A stretch of 64,000 nucleotides of DNA from Streptococcus infantis (GTDB lineage Bacteria > Bacillota > Bacilli > Lactobacillales > Streptococcaceae), in the NCBI RefSeq assembly GCF_018499575.1, contig NZ_JAHDAP010000002.1, positions 186,001 to 250,000 on the forward strand. The letters are read 5' to 3'. Of the stretch, positions 46,567 through 61,200 are shown in pieces. The position numbers and the translations under genes were made by a program. A model generated the notes under the pieces. The model saw only the letters and a program-made list of their open reading frames with translations. It was not told where the DNA came from and made no database searches. Numbering within the stretch: position 1 is the first letter of the stretch; each line of letters begins with the position of its first letter.

Positions 46567-46581
46567 AAGAAAGCGCTTTAT
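46567..46581. promoter_or_regulatory. cre-like site before nanA
   Basis: AAGAAAGCGCTTTAT carries the palindromic core GAAAGCGCTTT typical of CcpA sites, with two mismatches to the outer consensus. It lies about 160 bp downstream of the promoter, so it would act as a roadblock. Confidence 0.5.
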
Positions 46582-46591
46582 TTTTTTGTAA

Positions 46592-50146
<3,555 letters not shown>

Positions 50147-50202
50147 TGGCAACATTGAATCTAAAAAGTCTCTATAAAAAAGTTTAGACTTATATTAGAA
50201 GG

Positions 50203-50236
50203 GCCTGTAACGTTTATTCGTTACAGGCTATTTATT
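50203..50236 (+). terminator. nanA terminator
   Basis: GCCTGTAACG and CGTTACAGGC stem followed by TATTTATTT. Confidence 0.8.
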
Positions 50237-50303
50237 TGCAGAAAGCGAAGATTTTAGTGGAAATAAGCGGATGGAAGGCGATTCAAAGTCGTGTGTTTCT
50301 CTC

Positions 50304-50317
50304 TGAAACTACTTTCA
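50304..50317. promoter_or_regulatory. nan-region palindrome, copy 3 (nanE)
   Basis: TGAAACTACTTTCA, within a longer palindrome CTGAAA-CTAC-TTTCAG. It ends 57 bp before the nanE -35 box. Confidence 0.6.
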
Positions 50318-50373
50318 GGAGATTCTGTTTCATAAAATTGTTTTGAAACTTCAATCTATTCTAGTACAAGTTC

Positions 50374-50402
50374 TTGAAAGCGCTTTAAAAATGATATATA
50401 AT
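50374..50402 (+). promoter_or_regulatory. nanE promoter with overlapping cre-like site
   Basis: TTGAAA (50374-50379), 17-bp spacer, TATAAT (50397-50402). TTGAAAGCGCTTTAA (50374-50388) is a cre-like site, one mismatch to consensus, on top of the -35 box. Confidence 0.7.
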
Positions 50403-50436
50403 AGGCTCATAAGAAAAAAGAAAAGGAGGAAAGTGG

Positions 50437-51135
50437 ATGCCACAAATTAGCAAAGAAGCTTTGATTGAGCAGATTAAAGATGGAATCATCGTTTCTTGTC
50501 AGGCACTTCCTCACGAACCGCTTTATACAGAAGCGGGAGGTGTAATACCCTTGCTAGTCAAAGCGGCTGAGCAAGGTGGAGCAGTCGGTATCCGAGCAAA
50601 TAGTGTTCGGGATATTAAGGAAATCAAAGAGGTCACAAATCTTCCAATTATCGGAATTATCAAACGTGACTATCCACCACAGGAACCCTTCATCACTGCT
50701 ACTATGAAAGAAGTTGATGAATTAGCAGCTCTTGACATTGAGGTGATCGCTCTTGATTGTACGAAGAGAGAACGCCATGATGGCCTAGAGATTCAAGACT
50801 TTATCCGTCAAATCAAAGAAAAATATCCAAATCAACTCTTGATGGCTGACACAAGTACCTTTGAAGAAGGCCTAACAGCAGTTGAGGCAGGAATCGACTT
50901 TGTTGGAACAACCTTGTCAGGCTACACATCTTATAGTCCAAAAGTGGATGGTCCAGATTTTGAACTCATCAAGAAACTCTGCGACGCAGGGGTGGACGTC
51001 ATCGCAGAAGGAAAAATTCATACACCAGAACAGGCTAAGCAAATCCTAGGTTACGGAGTGCGAGGCATCGTAGTTGGTGGCGCTATTACTAGACCAAAAG
51101 AGATCACGGAACGATTTGTTGCAGGTCTCAAATAA
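50437..51135 (+). CDS. nanE: N-acetylmannosamine-6-phosphate 2-epimerase
   Basis: Converts ManNAc-6-phosphate to GlcNAc-6-phosphate in sialic acid catabolism. The 232-aa TIM-barrel protein has the family motifs [42 protein letters not shown] and [33 protein letters not shown] precedes the start. It is followed by the sugar ABC transporter genes, and it completes the lyase (56072) and kinase (57005) pathway. Confidence 0.95.
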   Translation: MPQISKEALIEQIKDGIIVSCQALPHEPLYTEAGGVIPLLVKAAEQGGAVGIRANSVRDIKEIKEVTNLPIIGIIKRDYPPQEPFITATMKEVDELAALDIEVIALDCTKRERHDGLEIQDFIRQIKEKYPNQLLMADTSTFEEGLTAVEAGIDFVGTTLSGYTSYSPKVDGPDFELIKKLCDAGVDVIAEGKIHTPEQAKQILGYGVRGIVVGGAITRPKEITERFVAGLK

Positions 51136-51176
51136 GACAATTAAAATACGAGGAGAGTGGTTGATTCGTAAAATAA

Positions 51177-52571
<1,395 letters not shown>

Positions 52572-52591
52572 GCCCTAAATAAAAAGTAAAA

Positions 52592-52640
52592 TCCCCCCTT
52601 TTCCCTGTGCATAACTGTGTACGAAAAGGGGGAGTTTTAT
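52592..52640 (+). terminator. Partial terminator after substrate-binding gene
   Basis: CCCCCTTTT (near 52594-52602) pairs with AAAAGGGGG (near 52624-52632), followed by AGTTTTA. It would let more binding protein than permease be made. Confidence 0.65.
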
Positions 52641-52646
52641 TTAAAA

Positions 52647-52692
52647 AATGTAAGGAACTGACAGGTCAAAATTAAAATGAAGTTCTTACATT
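52647..52692 (+). repeat. Inverted repeat before permease gene 1
   Basis: AATGTAAGGAACT and AGTTCTTACATT arms form a 12-bp stem with one bulge and a loop of about 22 nt. Possible mRNA-stabilising element at a processing site. Confidence 0.6.
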
Positions 52693-52783
52693 GGCAAATC
52701 TTTAAAAGAATTTCATTCTGATTTTAGATCAATGTCAGATGACAGTCGAAAAACAAAAACTATTTGAAAGTGAGGTGCCAACT

Positions 52784-53671
52784 GTGAAAGTCAATAAAAT
52801 TCGCATGAGAGAAACAATTGTTTCTTATGCTTTCTTAGCACCAGTATTAATTTTCTTTACCGTCTTCGTCCTAGCTCCAATGATCATGGGATTCATCACT
52901 AGTTTCTTTAACTACTCGATGACTAGCTTTGAGTTTGTGGGACTTGACAACTATATCCGCATGTTTAAAGACCCTGTCTTTACAAAATCTTTGATTAATA
53001 CCGTAATCTTAGTTATCGGATCTGTACCAGTCGTTGTACTTTTCTCACTATTTGTGGCATCACAAACTTACCAACAAAATGCCGTTGCTAGATCCTTCTA
53101 TCGTTTCGTCTTCTTCCTCCCTGTAGTAACAGGTAGTGTTGCCGTAACAGTAGTATGGAAATGGATCTACGATCCTCTATCAGGTATTTTGAACTTCGTG
53201 CTTAAGTCAAGCCATATCATTAGCCAAAACATTTCTTGGTTAGGAGATAAAAACTGGGCTTTGATGGCGATTATGATTATTCTTTTGACAACATCAGTTG
53301 GTCAACCAATCATTCTTTACATCGCTGCAATGGGTAATATTGATAACTCTCTTGTTGAAGCGGCGCGTGTCGACGGAGCAACTGAGTTACAAGTTTTCTG
53401 GAAGATTAAATGGCCAAGCCTCCTTCCAACAACTCTTTATATCGCGATCATCACAACCATCAACTCATTCCAGTGTTTCGCTTTGATTCAGCTTTTGACT
53501 TCAGGTGGTCCAAACTACTCAACAAGTACACTTATGTACTACCTATACGAGAAAGCCTTCCAATTGACTGAGTATGGTTATGCCAATACTATTGGTGTAT
53601 TCTTGGCAGTTATGATCGCAATTGTCAGCTTTGTTCAATTTAAAGTACTTGGAAACGACGTAGAATACTAA
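52784..53671 (+). CDS. Sugar ABC transporter permease, subunit 1
   Basis: A 295-aa inner-membrane protein with six helices and the EAA loop VEAARVDGATELQVFWKIKWPSL typical of carbohydrate ABC permeases (MalF-like), here given in two parts: VEAARVDGATEL and WKIKWPSL. The GTG at 52784 is chosen because GAGG lies about 9 nt upstream and family proteins start at KVNKIRMRE. An in-frame ATG at 52739 has a poor ribosome site and would add 15 residues. It works with the second permease and the binding protein; no ATPase gene is in the locus, so a shared one such as MsmK is probably used. Confidence 0.9.
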   Translation: MKVNKIRMRETIVSYAFLAPVLIFFTVFVLAPMIMGFITSFFNYSMTSFEFVGLDNYIRMFKDPVFTKSLINTVILVIGSVPVVVLFSLFVASQTYQQNAVARSFYRFVFFLPVVTGSVAVTVVWKWIYDPLSGILNFVLKSSHIISQNISWLGDKNWALMAIMIILLTTSVGQPIILYIAAMGNIDNSLVEAARVDGATELQVFWKIKWPSLLPTTLYIAIITTINSFQCFALIQLLTSGGPNYSTSTLMYYLYEKAFQLTEYGYANTIGVFLAVMIAIVSFVQFKVLGNDVEY

Positions 53672-53687
53672 TAGAAAGGAGACAGCT

Positions 53688-54527
53688 ATGCAATCTACAC
53701 AAAAGAAACCTTTAACAGCCTTCACTGTTATTTCAACCATCTTCTTGCTTTTATTGACTGTACTGTTTATCTTTCCATTCTACTGGATTTTGACAGGTGC
53801 ATTCAAATCACAACCGGATACCATTATGATTCCACCACAATGGTTCCCGAAAGCTCCAACTATGGAGAACTTCCAACAATTGATGGTGCAAAACCCAGCC
53901 TTACAATGGATGTGGAACTCAGTCTTCATTTCCTTGGTAACCATGTTCTTGGTTTGTGCAACTTCATCCCTAGCAGGTTACGTATTGGCTAAGAAACGAT
54001 TCTACGGACAACGCATCCTCTTTGCTATCTTTATCGCTGCCATGGCTCTTCCAAAACAAGTTGTCCTTGTGCCATTGGTACGTATCGTTAACTTCATGGG
54101 AATCCATGACACGCTTTGGGCAGTTATCTTGCCTTTGATTGGATGGCCATTTGGGGTCTTCCTCATGAAACAGTTCAGTGAAAATATTCCAACAGAATTG
54201 CTTGAATCTGCCAAAATCGATGGATGCGGTGAGATTCGTACATTCTGGAGCGTAGCCTTCCCAATCGTGAAACCAGGATTTGCAGCTCTTGCAATCTTCA
54301 CCTTCATCAATACATGGAATGACTACTTCATGCAGTTGGTTATGTTGACTTCTCGTAACAACTTGACTATCTCACTAGGGGTTGCGACCATGCAGGCTGA
54401 AATGGCAACCAACTATGGTTTAATAATGGCAGGGGCTGCTCTTGCAGCTGTGCCAATCGTAACAGTCTTCTTAGTTTTCCAAAAATCATTTACTCAAGGG
54501 ATTACTATGGGAGCTGTTAAAGGATAA
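53688..54527 (+). CDS. Sugar ABC transporter permease, subunit 2
   Basis: A 279-aa MalG-like permease with six helices. The cytoplasmic EAA loop begins LLESAKIDGCGEIRTFWSV, and INTWNDYFMQLVML is typical of carbohydrate systems. AAAGGAGACAGCT precedes the start, 16 bp after subunit 1. Its stop codon lies at the first bases of a BOX-type repeat, so the repeat insertion may have defined the end of the gene. The terminal TMGAVKG is conserved in the family. Confidence 0.95.
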   Translation: MQSTQKKPLTAFTVISTIFLLLLTVLFIFPFYWILTGAFKSQPDTIMIPPQWFPKAPTMENFQQLMVQNPALQWMWNSVFISLVTMFLVCATSSLAGYVLAKKRFYGQRILFAIFIAAMALPKQVVLVPLVRIVNFMGIHDTLWAVILPLIGWPFGVFLMKQFSENIPTELLESAKIDGCGEIRTFWSVAFPIVKPGFAALAIFTFINTWNDYFMQLVMLTSRNNLTISLGVATMQAEMATNYGLIMAGAALAAVPIVTVFLVFQKSFTQGITMGAVKG

Positions 54528-54634
54528 TACTCTGCGAAAATCGAATTCAAACTGCGTCAGCGGCACCTTGCCATACTTAAGTATTGCCTGCGGTTAGCTT
54601 CCTAGTTTGTTCTTCAATTTTTCATTGAGTATAG
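54527..54634. repeat. BOX-type repeat element (boxA-boxC form)
   Basis: Begins ATACTCTGCGAAAATC and ends TTCATTGAGTATA. The interior holds GCGTCAGCGGCACCTTGCC (boxA-like) and GCCTGCGGTTAGCTTCCTAG (boxC-like), with no boxB between them. BOX elements are short mobile-derived repeats of pneumococcus and relatives that can affect nearby expression. It touches the stop codon of the permease gene. Confidence 0.85.
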
Positions 54635-54665
54635 AAAAATATATCTATCGCATTACAATATAGGG

Positions 54666-54729
54666 TTATAAGTGTCTACAAAATGGAGAGGAGTTGGTTA
54701 CTTCATGAAGTTTTGTTAGACACTTATAA
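54666..54729. repeat. Long inverted repeat upstream of YhcH gene
   Basis: TTATAAGTGTCTACAAAA (54666-54683) pairs with TTTTGTTAGACACTTATAA (54711-54729) with one bulged base, loop 27 nt. The loop contains GAGAGGAG and an ATG four codons from a stop. A second small hairpin AGACA/TGTCT follows near 54741-54755. Possible element remnant or leader structure. Confidence 0.65.
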
Positions 54730-54785
54730 ACTTACTGGCTAGACATTTTGTGTCTGAAGATAACAATCAAGTAAAGGAAATTACT

Positions 54786-55238
54786 ATGATTTTTGATGAT
54801 TTAAAAAACATTAGCTTTTACAAGGGAATTCACCCAAATCTGGACAAGGCTATTGATTATCTCTATGACCATCGTAAGGATAGCTTTGAATTAGGCAAAT
54901 ACGATATTGATGGAGATAAGGTCTTCCTAGTTGTACAGGAAAATGTTCTCAACAAAGAAGAAAATGATCGCTTTGAGCATCATAAAAACTATGCAGATTT
55001 GCATTTGTTAGTTGAAGGACATGAGTATTCTAGCTACGGTTCTCGCATCAAAGATGAGGCTGTAGCCTTTGATAAAGCCAGTGATATTGGCTTTGTTCAT
55101 TGTCACGAACAATACCCACTTTTGTTGGGATATCACAATTTTGCAGTCTTTTTCCCAGGAGAACCTCATCAGCCTAACGGTTATGCAGGTATGGAAGATA
55201 CAGTTCGCAAATATTTATTTAAAATTTTAATCGATTAG
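54786..55238 (+). CDS. YhcH/YjgK/YiaL family protein
   Basis: A 150-aa cupin-like protein of the YhcH family, found repeatedly in sialic acid loci. The start at 54786 (MIFDDLKNISFY) is set by TAAAGGAAATTACT; the longer in-frame version is unlikely. Landmarks are NYADLHLLVEGHE and FFPGEPHQPNGY. E. coli YhcH lies in the nan operon and is thought to act on sugar anomers or lesser sialic acids. It is followed by the DUF624 gene 20 bp on. Confidence 0.93.
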   Translation: MIFDDLKNISFYKGIHPNLDKAIDYLYDHRKDSFELGKYDIDGDKVFLVVQENVLNKEENDRFEHHKNYADLHLLVEGHEYSSYGSRIKDEAVAFDKASDIGFVHCHEQYPLLLGYHNFAVFFPGEPHQPNGYAGMEDTVRKYLFKILID

Positions 55239-55258
55239 TCAGTTAGGAGGAGCAAACA

Positions 55259-55909
55259 ATGGCACATAAAGGATCTGGATTGATAAAAGCGGCTTTCGAT
55301 ACGGATAATTTTCTTATGCGTTTTTGCGAGAAGGTTTTAGATATTGTGACGGTTAACCTACTCTTTGTTGTGTCTTGTTTGCCTATTGTGACTATTGGAG
55401 TAGCTAAAATTAGTCTCTATCAGACAATCTTTGAAGTGAAGCGCAGCCGTCGTATTCCTGTTTTTAAAACTTATATAAGAGCCTTCAAGCAAAATTTGAA
55501 ATTAGGTCTCCAGTTAGGTTTGCTGGAACTAGGAATCTTTTTGATTAGTGTAATTGACTTATCACTATTCTGGAGTCAAACTGGTGTTGCCTTTCAGCTC
55601 ATTAAAGCTATTTGCTTGGGAATTCTGATATTTTTAACCCTAGTTATGTTGGCTAGCTATCCAATTGCTGCACGCTATGAATTAACTTGGAAAGAAGTGC
55701 TCCAAAAGGGCTTACTTCTGGTCAGTTTTAACTTCGTTTGGTTCTTCTTGATGCTTGCGATTATTTTATTAATTATTATGCTTCTCTATCTATCAGGCTT
55801 TACTCTAGTGCTTGGTGGTTCAGCATTTCTACTCTTTGGCTTTAGTCTTCTTGCCTTTTGCCAAGCTGGATTAATGGAAAAATTGTTTGCTAAATATCAA
55901 GCAGATTGA
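55259..55909 (+). CDS. YesL-like DUF624 membrane protein
   Basis: A 216-aa protein with five or six hydrophobic segments and the DUF624 pattern ICEKVLDIVTVNLLFVVSCLP near the N-terminus (here FCEKVLDIVTVNLLFVVSC). YesL-type genes often accompany carbohydrate ABC transporter operons, with no known biochemistry. TTAGGAGGAGCAAACA precedes the start. It ends the transporter-linked block; the next promoter (lyase) begins 80 bp later. Confidence 0.88.
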   Translation: MAHKGSGLIKAAFDTDNFLMRFCEKVLDIVTVNLLFVVSCLPIVTIGVAKISLYQTIFEVKRSRRIPVFKTYIRAFKQNLKLGLQLGLLELGIFLISVIDLSLFWSQTGVAFQLIKAICLGILIFLTLVMLASYPIAARYELTWKEVLQKGLLLVSFNFVWFFLMLAIILLIIMLLYLSGFTLVLGGSAFLLFGFSLLAFCQAGLMEKLFAKYQAD

Positions 55910-55917
55910 AAACGACA

Positions 55918-55931
55918 TGAAACTACTTTCA
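55918..55931. promoter_or_regulatory. nan-region palindrome, copy 4 (lyase-kinase)
   Basis: TGAAACTACTTTCA, perfect. It ends 57 bp before the -35 box of the lyase promoter, the same spacing as at nanE. Confidence 0.6.
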
Positions 55932-55987
55932 AACAAGAAAAGCTATGGGAGATGAATAGAAATTAAAATCTAAGTGGCTGAGATGTA

Positions 55988-56016
55988 TTGAAAGCGCTTT
56001 TTACAAGGTGTATACT
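55988..56016 (+). promoter_or_regulatory. Lyase promoter with overlapping cre-like site
   Basis: TTGAAA (55988-55993), 17-bp spacer, TATACT (56011-56016). TTGAAAGCGCTTTTT (55988-56002) is cre-like and lies on the -35 box, as at nanE. Confidence 0.7.
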
Positions 56017-56071
56017 AAAATAGTAAAAATCATCTGCTCAAAGCAGAAAAAAGAAATCTTAGGAGAAATCT

Positions 56072-56989
56072 ATGTCAGATTTAAAAAAATATGAAGGTGT
56101 CATTCCTGCCTTCTACGCATGTTATGATGATGCGGGTGAAGTAAGCCCAGAACGTACTCGTGCCTTGGTACAATACTTCATTGATAAAGGTGTTCAAGGA
56201 CTTTACGTTAATGGTTCTTCAGGTGAGTGTATCTACCAAAGTGTAGAAGACCGCAAATTGATTTTGGAAGAAGTTATGGCAGTTGCCAAAGGTAAATTGA
56301 CCATCATTGCTCACGTAGCTTGTAACAATACCAAAGACAGTATTGAGCTTGCTCGCCATGCTGAAAGCTTGGGAGTAGATGCTATCGCAACAATCCCACC
56401 AATTTACTTCCGTTTGCCTGAGTACTCAGTTGCTAAATACTGGAACGATATCAGTGCAGCAGCACCAAATACAGACTATGTTATCTACAACATTCCTCAG
56501 TTGGCAGGTGTCGCTTTGACTCCAAGTCTTTACACAGAAATGTTGAAAAACCCACGTGTTATCGGTGTTAAAAACTCTTCAATGCCAGTTCAAGATATCC
56601 AAACCTTTGTCAGCCTTGGCGGTGAAAACCATATCGTCTTTAATGGTCCAGACGAGCAGTTCTTAGGTGGACGTCTCATGGGAGCAAAAGCTGGTATCGG
56701 TGGTACCTATGGTGCTATGCCAGAACTCTTCTTGAAACTGAACCAATTGATTGCGGATAAAGACCTAGAAACAGCGCGTGAATTGCAATATGCTATCAAC
56801 GCTATCATCGGTAAATTGACTGCAGCTCACGGGAATATGTACGGTGTGATCAAGGAAGTTTTGAAAATCAATGAAGGACTTAATATCGGATCAGTTCGTT
56901 CTCCACTTACACCAGTGACCGAAGAAGATCGTCCAGTTGTTGAAGCAGCTGCGGCATTGATTCGTGAAACTAAGGAGCGTTTCCTCTAA
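56072..56989 (+). CDS. nanA: N-acetylneuraminate lyase
   Basis: Cleaves sialic acid to N-acetylmannosamine and pyruvate. The 305-aa DHDPS/NAL-family TIM barrel has the GSSGE motif (VNGSSGECIYQS), the catalytic Tyr Y139 (VIYNIP) and the Schiff-base Lys K167 (VIGVKNSS). The symbol nanA is also used for the sialidase; in streptococci the lyase is often left unnamed or called nanL. AGGAGAAATCT precedes the start. The kinase gene follows after 15 bp. Confidence 0.95.
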   Translation: MSDLKKYEGVIPAFYACYDDAGEVSPERTRALVQYFIDKGVQGLYVNGSSGECIYQSVEDRKLILEEVMAVAKGKLTIIAHVACNNTKDSIELARHAESLGVDAIATIPPIYFRLPEYSVAKYWNDISAAAPNTDYVIYNIPQLAGVALTPSLYTEMLKNPRVIGVKNSSMPVQDIQTFVSLGGENHIVFNGPDEQFLGGRLMGAKAGIGGTYGAMPELFLKLNQLIADKDLETARELQYAINAIIGKLTAAHGNMYGVIKEVLKINEGLNIGSVRSPLTPVTEEDRPVVEAAAALIRETKERFL

Positions 56990-57004
56990 TTAATAGGAGG
57001 CTTT

Positions 57005-57889
57005 ATGACTAATTACGTTGCAATTGATATTGGTGGCACTAATATCAAATACGGTTTGATTGACCAAGATGGACAACTGGTAGAGTCTCACGAAGTTGCG
57101 ACTGAGGCTCATAAGGGCGGTCCACACATCTTACAGAAAACAAAAGATATCGTAGCTGGCTATCTAGAAAAAGGTCCAGTGTCGGGCGTCGCCATTTCTT
57201 CTGCAGGAATGGTTGACCCTGATAAGGGTGAGATTTTCTATGCTGGTCCACAGATTCCAAATTATGCTGGAACTCAATTTAAAAAAGAAATTGAAGGAAG
57301 TTTTGGAATTCCGTGTGAGATTGAGAATGATGTTAACTGTGCAGGGTTAGCAGAAGCTGTTTCTGGATCCGGAAAAGGTGCAGGAATAACGCTATGTTTG
57401 ACCATCGGAACTGGTATCGGTGGTTGCTTAATCATTGATGGGCAAGTTTTCCATGGCTTTAGTAATTCTGCCTGTGAAGTTGGTTACCTGCATATGCAAG
57501 ATGGAGACTTCCAAGATTTAGCCTCTACAACAGCACTTGTTAAGTATGTGGCTGATGCACATGGTGATCAGGTAGAACAGTGGAATGGCCGCCGGATTTT
57601 CAAGGAAGCAACCGAGGGAAACAAACTCTGTATGGAGGGGATTGACCGCATGGTAGATTACCTTGGAAAGGGGCTCGCCAATATTTGTTATGTAGCCAAT
57701 CCAGAAGTTGTCATCCTAGGTGGTGGCATTATGGGGCAAGAAGCTATTCTGAAACCTAAAATTCGTAAGGCTTTGAAAGATGCACTTGTTCCAAGTTTGG
57801 CAGACAAGACTCGTCTTGAATTTGCCCACCATCAGAATACTGCTGGCATGCTCGGCGCATATTATCATTTTAGAACCAAACAGTCCTAA
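57005..57889 (+). CDS. nanK: ROK family sugar kinase, probable N-acetylmannosamine kinase
   Basis: Phosphorylates ManNAc to ManNAc-6-phosphate, the substrate of NanE. The 294-aa ROK protein begins MTNYVAIDIGGTNIKYG (ATP-binding loop), with IENDVNCAG (catalytic Asp) and LTIGTGIGGCLI. The usual ROK zinc cluster C-x-C-G-x2-G-C is missing, where CEVGYLHMQDGDF stands; this zinc-less form is known among streptococcal kinases, but I cannot confirm the substrate. TAGGAGGCTTT precedes the start. It shares the lyase promoter. Confidence 0.9.
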   Translation: MTNYVAIDIGGTNIKYGLIDQDGQLVESHEVATEAHKGGPHILQKTKDIVAGYLEKGPVSGVAISSAGMVDPDKGEIFYAGPQIPNYAGTQFKKEIEGSFGIPCEIENDVNCAGLAEAVSGSGKGAGITLCLTIGTGIGGCLIIDGQVFHGFSNSACEVGYLHMQDGDFQDLASTTALVKYVADAHGDQVEQWNGRRIFKEATEGNKLCMEGIDRMVDYLGKGLANICYVANPEVVILGGGIMGQEAILKPKIRKALKDALVPSLADKTRLEFAHHQNTAGMLGAYYHFRTKQS

Positions 57890-57916
57890 ATTGGCTTTGC
57901 CAATTTAGGGTTTTTT
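57885..57916 (+). terminator. Terminator overlapping the nanK stop codon
   Basis: CCTAAATTGG (57885-57894) and CCAATTTAGG (57900-57909), then GTTTTTT. The stem includes the stop codon. Confidence 0.9.
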
Positions 57917-57962
57917 GACAGGGAAAAAGTTAGGTAAAACTTTAATAAAACTTTGAAAGCCC

Positions 57963-57991
57963 TTGCATTTCTTGAGATAATATAGTATATT
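57963..57991 (+). promoter_or_regulatory. Probable promoter of the giant surface protein gene
   Basis: TTGCAT (57963-57968), 17-bp spacer, TATATT (57986-57991), giving a leader of about 200 nt. The leader holds the cre site and a small hairpin GCAGT/ACTGC (58164-58178). Confidence 0.5.
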
Positions 57992-58054
57992 TATTATACT
58001 GAGAAATCTCGAAAAAGCGTTTGTAAAATCAAGTCATTTTTTTATTCAGAAAAA

Positions 58055-58069
58055 ATGTAAGCGATTTCT
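58055..58069. promoter_or_regulatory. cre site in the surface protein leader
   Basis: ATGTAAGCGATTTCT fully matches WTGNNANCGNWNNCW. It lies about 60 bp downstream of the promoter, so CcpA could block transcription there. Confidence 0.6.
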
Positions 58070-58200
58070 AAATGAATTTAAACAGAAGATAAGAGTGGGA
58101 GGAAGAAGAGTTTTAAAGTAGGTACTGAGAAATAAAATTGTCGCCAGCAGAAACTGGGCTCTTGCAGTAGCGGACTGCTTTTGTTCATTAGGAGAATTTG

Positions 58201-61200
58201 ATGAAACGGTATTTTTTTGAAAGAAGTCGAATATTCAGTATTCGGAAACTAACGGTTGGTGTAGCCTCTGTGGCAGTTGGACTAGCTTTTTTTGCATCTG
58301 GAAATGTTGTTGCTAACGAAGTTGTAACAGAGCCAAAACTAGAAGTGGAAGGTCAAGCAAAAGAAGTAATCGATGTTGATAAAGAAAAAGCAGAAACAGT
58401 TAAGGAAACTAAAGAAGTAGCGACTCCTGTTAAAGAAGATGTAGCTGAACAAGTAGCTCCTGCTACGGAAAAAGTAACAGAAGAAACTAAAACTACTGAA
58501 GAAGCTGGCGATTTACTACCAGCAGAGATTCCTGACCGTGCTTATCCTGATACACCAGTGAAAAAATTGGATACTTCAGCTATTGTATCAGAAAAGGATA
58601 GCCCCAAAGTAGAAACGAAGAGTATTTTAAAAGCTGAAGAATCAAATGCAACTGAAGTTGAGAAAGATAATAGAGCTATTATCAATGGTGGTCAAGACCT
58701 TAAGCATATCAATTATGAGGGTCAACCTGCTACATCAGCTACCATGATTTACACAATTTTCAGTTCACCTCTAGCAGACGGTGGAACTCAGCGTTACCTC
58801 AATTCAGGTTCTGGTATCTTTGTAGCTCCAAATATCATGTTGACAGTGGCTCATAATTTCTTGAAGAAGGATGCCGAAACCAATGCTGGTCATATCTTAG
58901 GTGGTGATACCGCTAAGTTCTACTACAATGTCGGCTCTAATACTCCAAAAGAAAGATCTTTACCAACTTCAGGAAAGGATATTTTGTTTAAGGAAAAAGA
59001 TATTCATTTTTGGAATAAAGAAAAGTTTGGTGAAGGTTACAAGAATGACTTAGCCTTGGTTGTAGCTCCTATACCACTTCAGATTGCAAGCCCAAATAAG
59101 GCTGCAACCTTTACTCCTTTAGCAGAGTATCGAGAGTATAAAGCGGGAGAACCTGTTAGTACGATTGGTTATCCTACAGACTCAAGCTCACCAGAATTGA
59201 AGGAACCAATTGTACCTGGCCAATTGTATAAGGCTGACGGTGTTGTTAAAGGTACTGAAAAATATGATGATAAGGGAACTGTTGGTGTCACTTATCGTTT
59301 GACTTCTGTATCAGGTCTTTCTGGTGGCGGTATCATCAACGGTGATGGTAAAGTTATCGGTATTCACCAACGTGGGACTGTTGACAATATGAACATTGCT
59401 GAAAAAGATCGCTTCGGTGGAGGTCTTGTCTTGTCTCCAGAACAACTGGCATGGGTCAAAGAAATCATTGACAAGTACGGTGTCAAAGAAGGTTGGTACC
59501 AAGGCGATAACGATAATCGCTATTATTTTGACTCGAAGGGACAATTGCTCAGAAATACAACAGCTGTCATTGGCGGAAACAAGTATGCCTTTGACAACAG
59601 TGGTCTAGCAACCTTAGTTGAAGGCGTTGACTATGGCCGAGTAGTTATCGAACATGTGGACCAAAATGATAATCTAGTCAAAGAAAACGATACGTTTGTA
59701 GATAAGGCAGAAGTTGGCGCTCAATTCAACTATAACTATAAAACAGAAATTGAAAAGACTGACTTCTTCAAGAAGAATAAAGAAAAATATGAGATTGTAT
59801 CGATTGATGGCAAAGCTATCAATAAACAATTGAAAGACGCTTGGGAAGATGATTATAGTGTTGTGAGCAAGGCTCCTGCAGGAACTCGTGTCATCAAGGT
59901 AGTTTATAAAGTGAATAAAGGTTCTTTTGAAGTTCACTATCGCTTGAAAGACTCTGATAAAGAGTTGACAACTGCAGATGTGGATAATAACGAAGGTAAG
60001 GAATACGATGTTTCCTTTGTTCATAGATTCCAAGCCAAAGAAATTGCAGGTTATCGTGCAGTAAATGCAAGTCAAGAAGCAACTATCAAGCATAAAGGGG
60101 TGAATGAAGTTATTTTTGAATACGAAAAGATTGAAGATCCAAAACCAGCAACTCCTGTAACTCCAGTGGTTGATCCAAAAGATGAAGAAACAGAGATTGC
60201 TGATTACGGTCCACTTCCAAGCAAGGCTCAATTGGACTACCACAAGGAAGAATTGGCTGCCTTCATCCACTATGGTATGAATACCTATACTAACTCTGAG
60301 TGGGGTAACGGTAGAGAAAATCCTCAAAACTTTAACCCGACGAACCTTGATACAGACCAGTGGATTAAGACATTGAAGGATGCCGGATTCAAACGAACAA
60401 TTATGGTCGTTAAACACCATGACGGATTTGTCATCTATCCTTCTCAATACACAAAACATACCGTAGCTGCTAGCCCATGGAAAAATGGTAAGGGTGACCT
60501 TCTTGAAGAAATCTCAAAATCAGCAACTAAGTATGACATGAATATGGGTGTGTACCTATCACCATGGGATGCAAATAATCCAAACTATCACGTGAATACT
60601 GAAAAAGAGTACAACGAATACTACCTTAACCAACTCAAGGAAATCCTTGGCAATCCTAAATACGGAAATAATGGTAAATTCATCGAAGTATGGATGGACG
60701 GTGCGCGTGGTAGCGGAGCTCAAAAAGTAACCTATACCTTTGACAAGTGGTTCGAGTACATCAAGAAAGCTGAAGGGGATATCGCTATCTTCTCTGCTCA
60801 ACCGACAAGCGTCCGTTGGATTGGTAATGAACGTGGAATCGCTGGAGATCCAGTTTGGCATAAAGTCAAGAAAGCTAAAATCACCGACGATGTGAAGAAT
60901 GATTATCTCAATCATGGGGATCCAGAAGGAGATATGTACTCAGTCGGTGAAGCAGACGTTTCTATCCGTTCAGGTTGGTTCTACCATGATAATCAACAAC
61001 CAAAATCAATCAAAGATTTGATGGATATTTACTTCAAGTCTGTTGGTCGTGGAACGCCACTTCTACTCAATATTCCACCAAATAAAGAAGGTAGATTCGC
61101 AGATGCAGATGTCGCCCGCTTGAAAGAATTCCGAGCAACCTTGGATCAAATGTATGCGACTGATTTCGCTAAGGGTGCAACAGTTACTGCAAGCTCTACT

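Noticed and set aside
59674-60459. 261-aa open frame on the minus strand inside the surface protein gene
   Set aside because: It lies fully antisense to the GH29-containing reading frame, has low-complexity Phe/Ile/Cys-rich content and no ribosome site.
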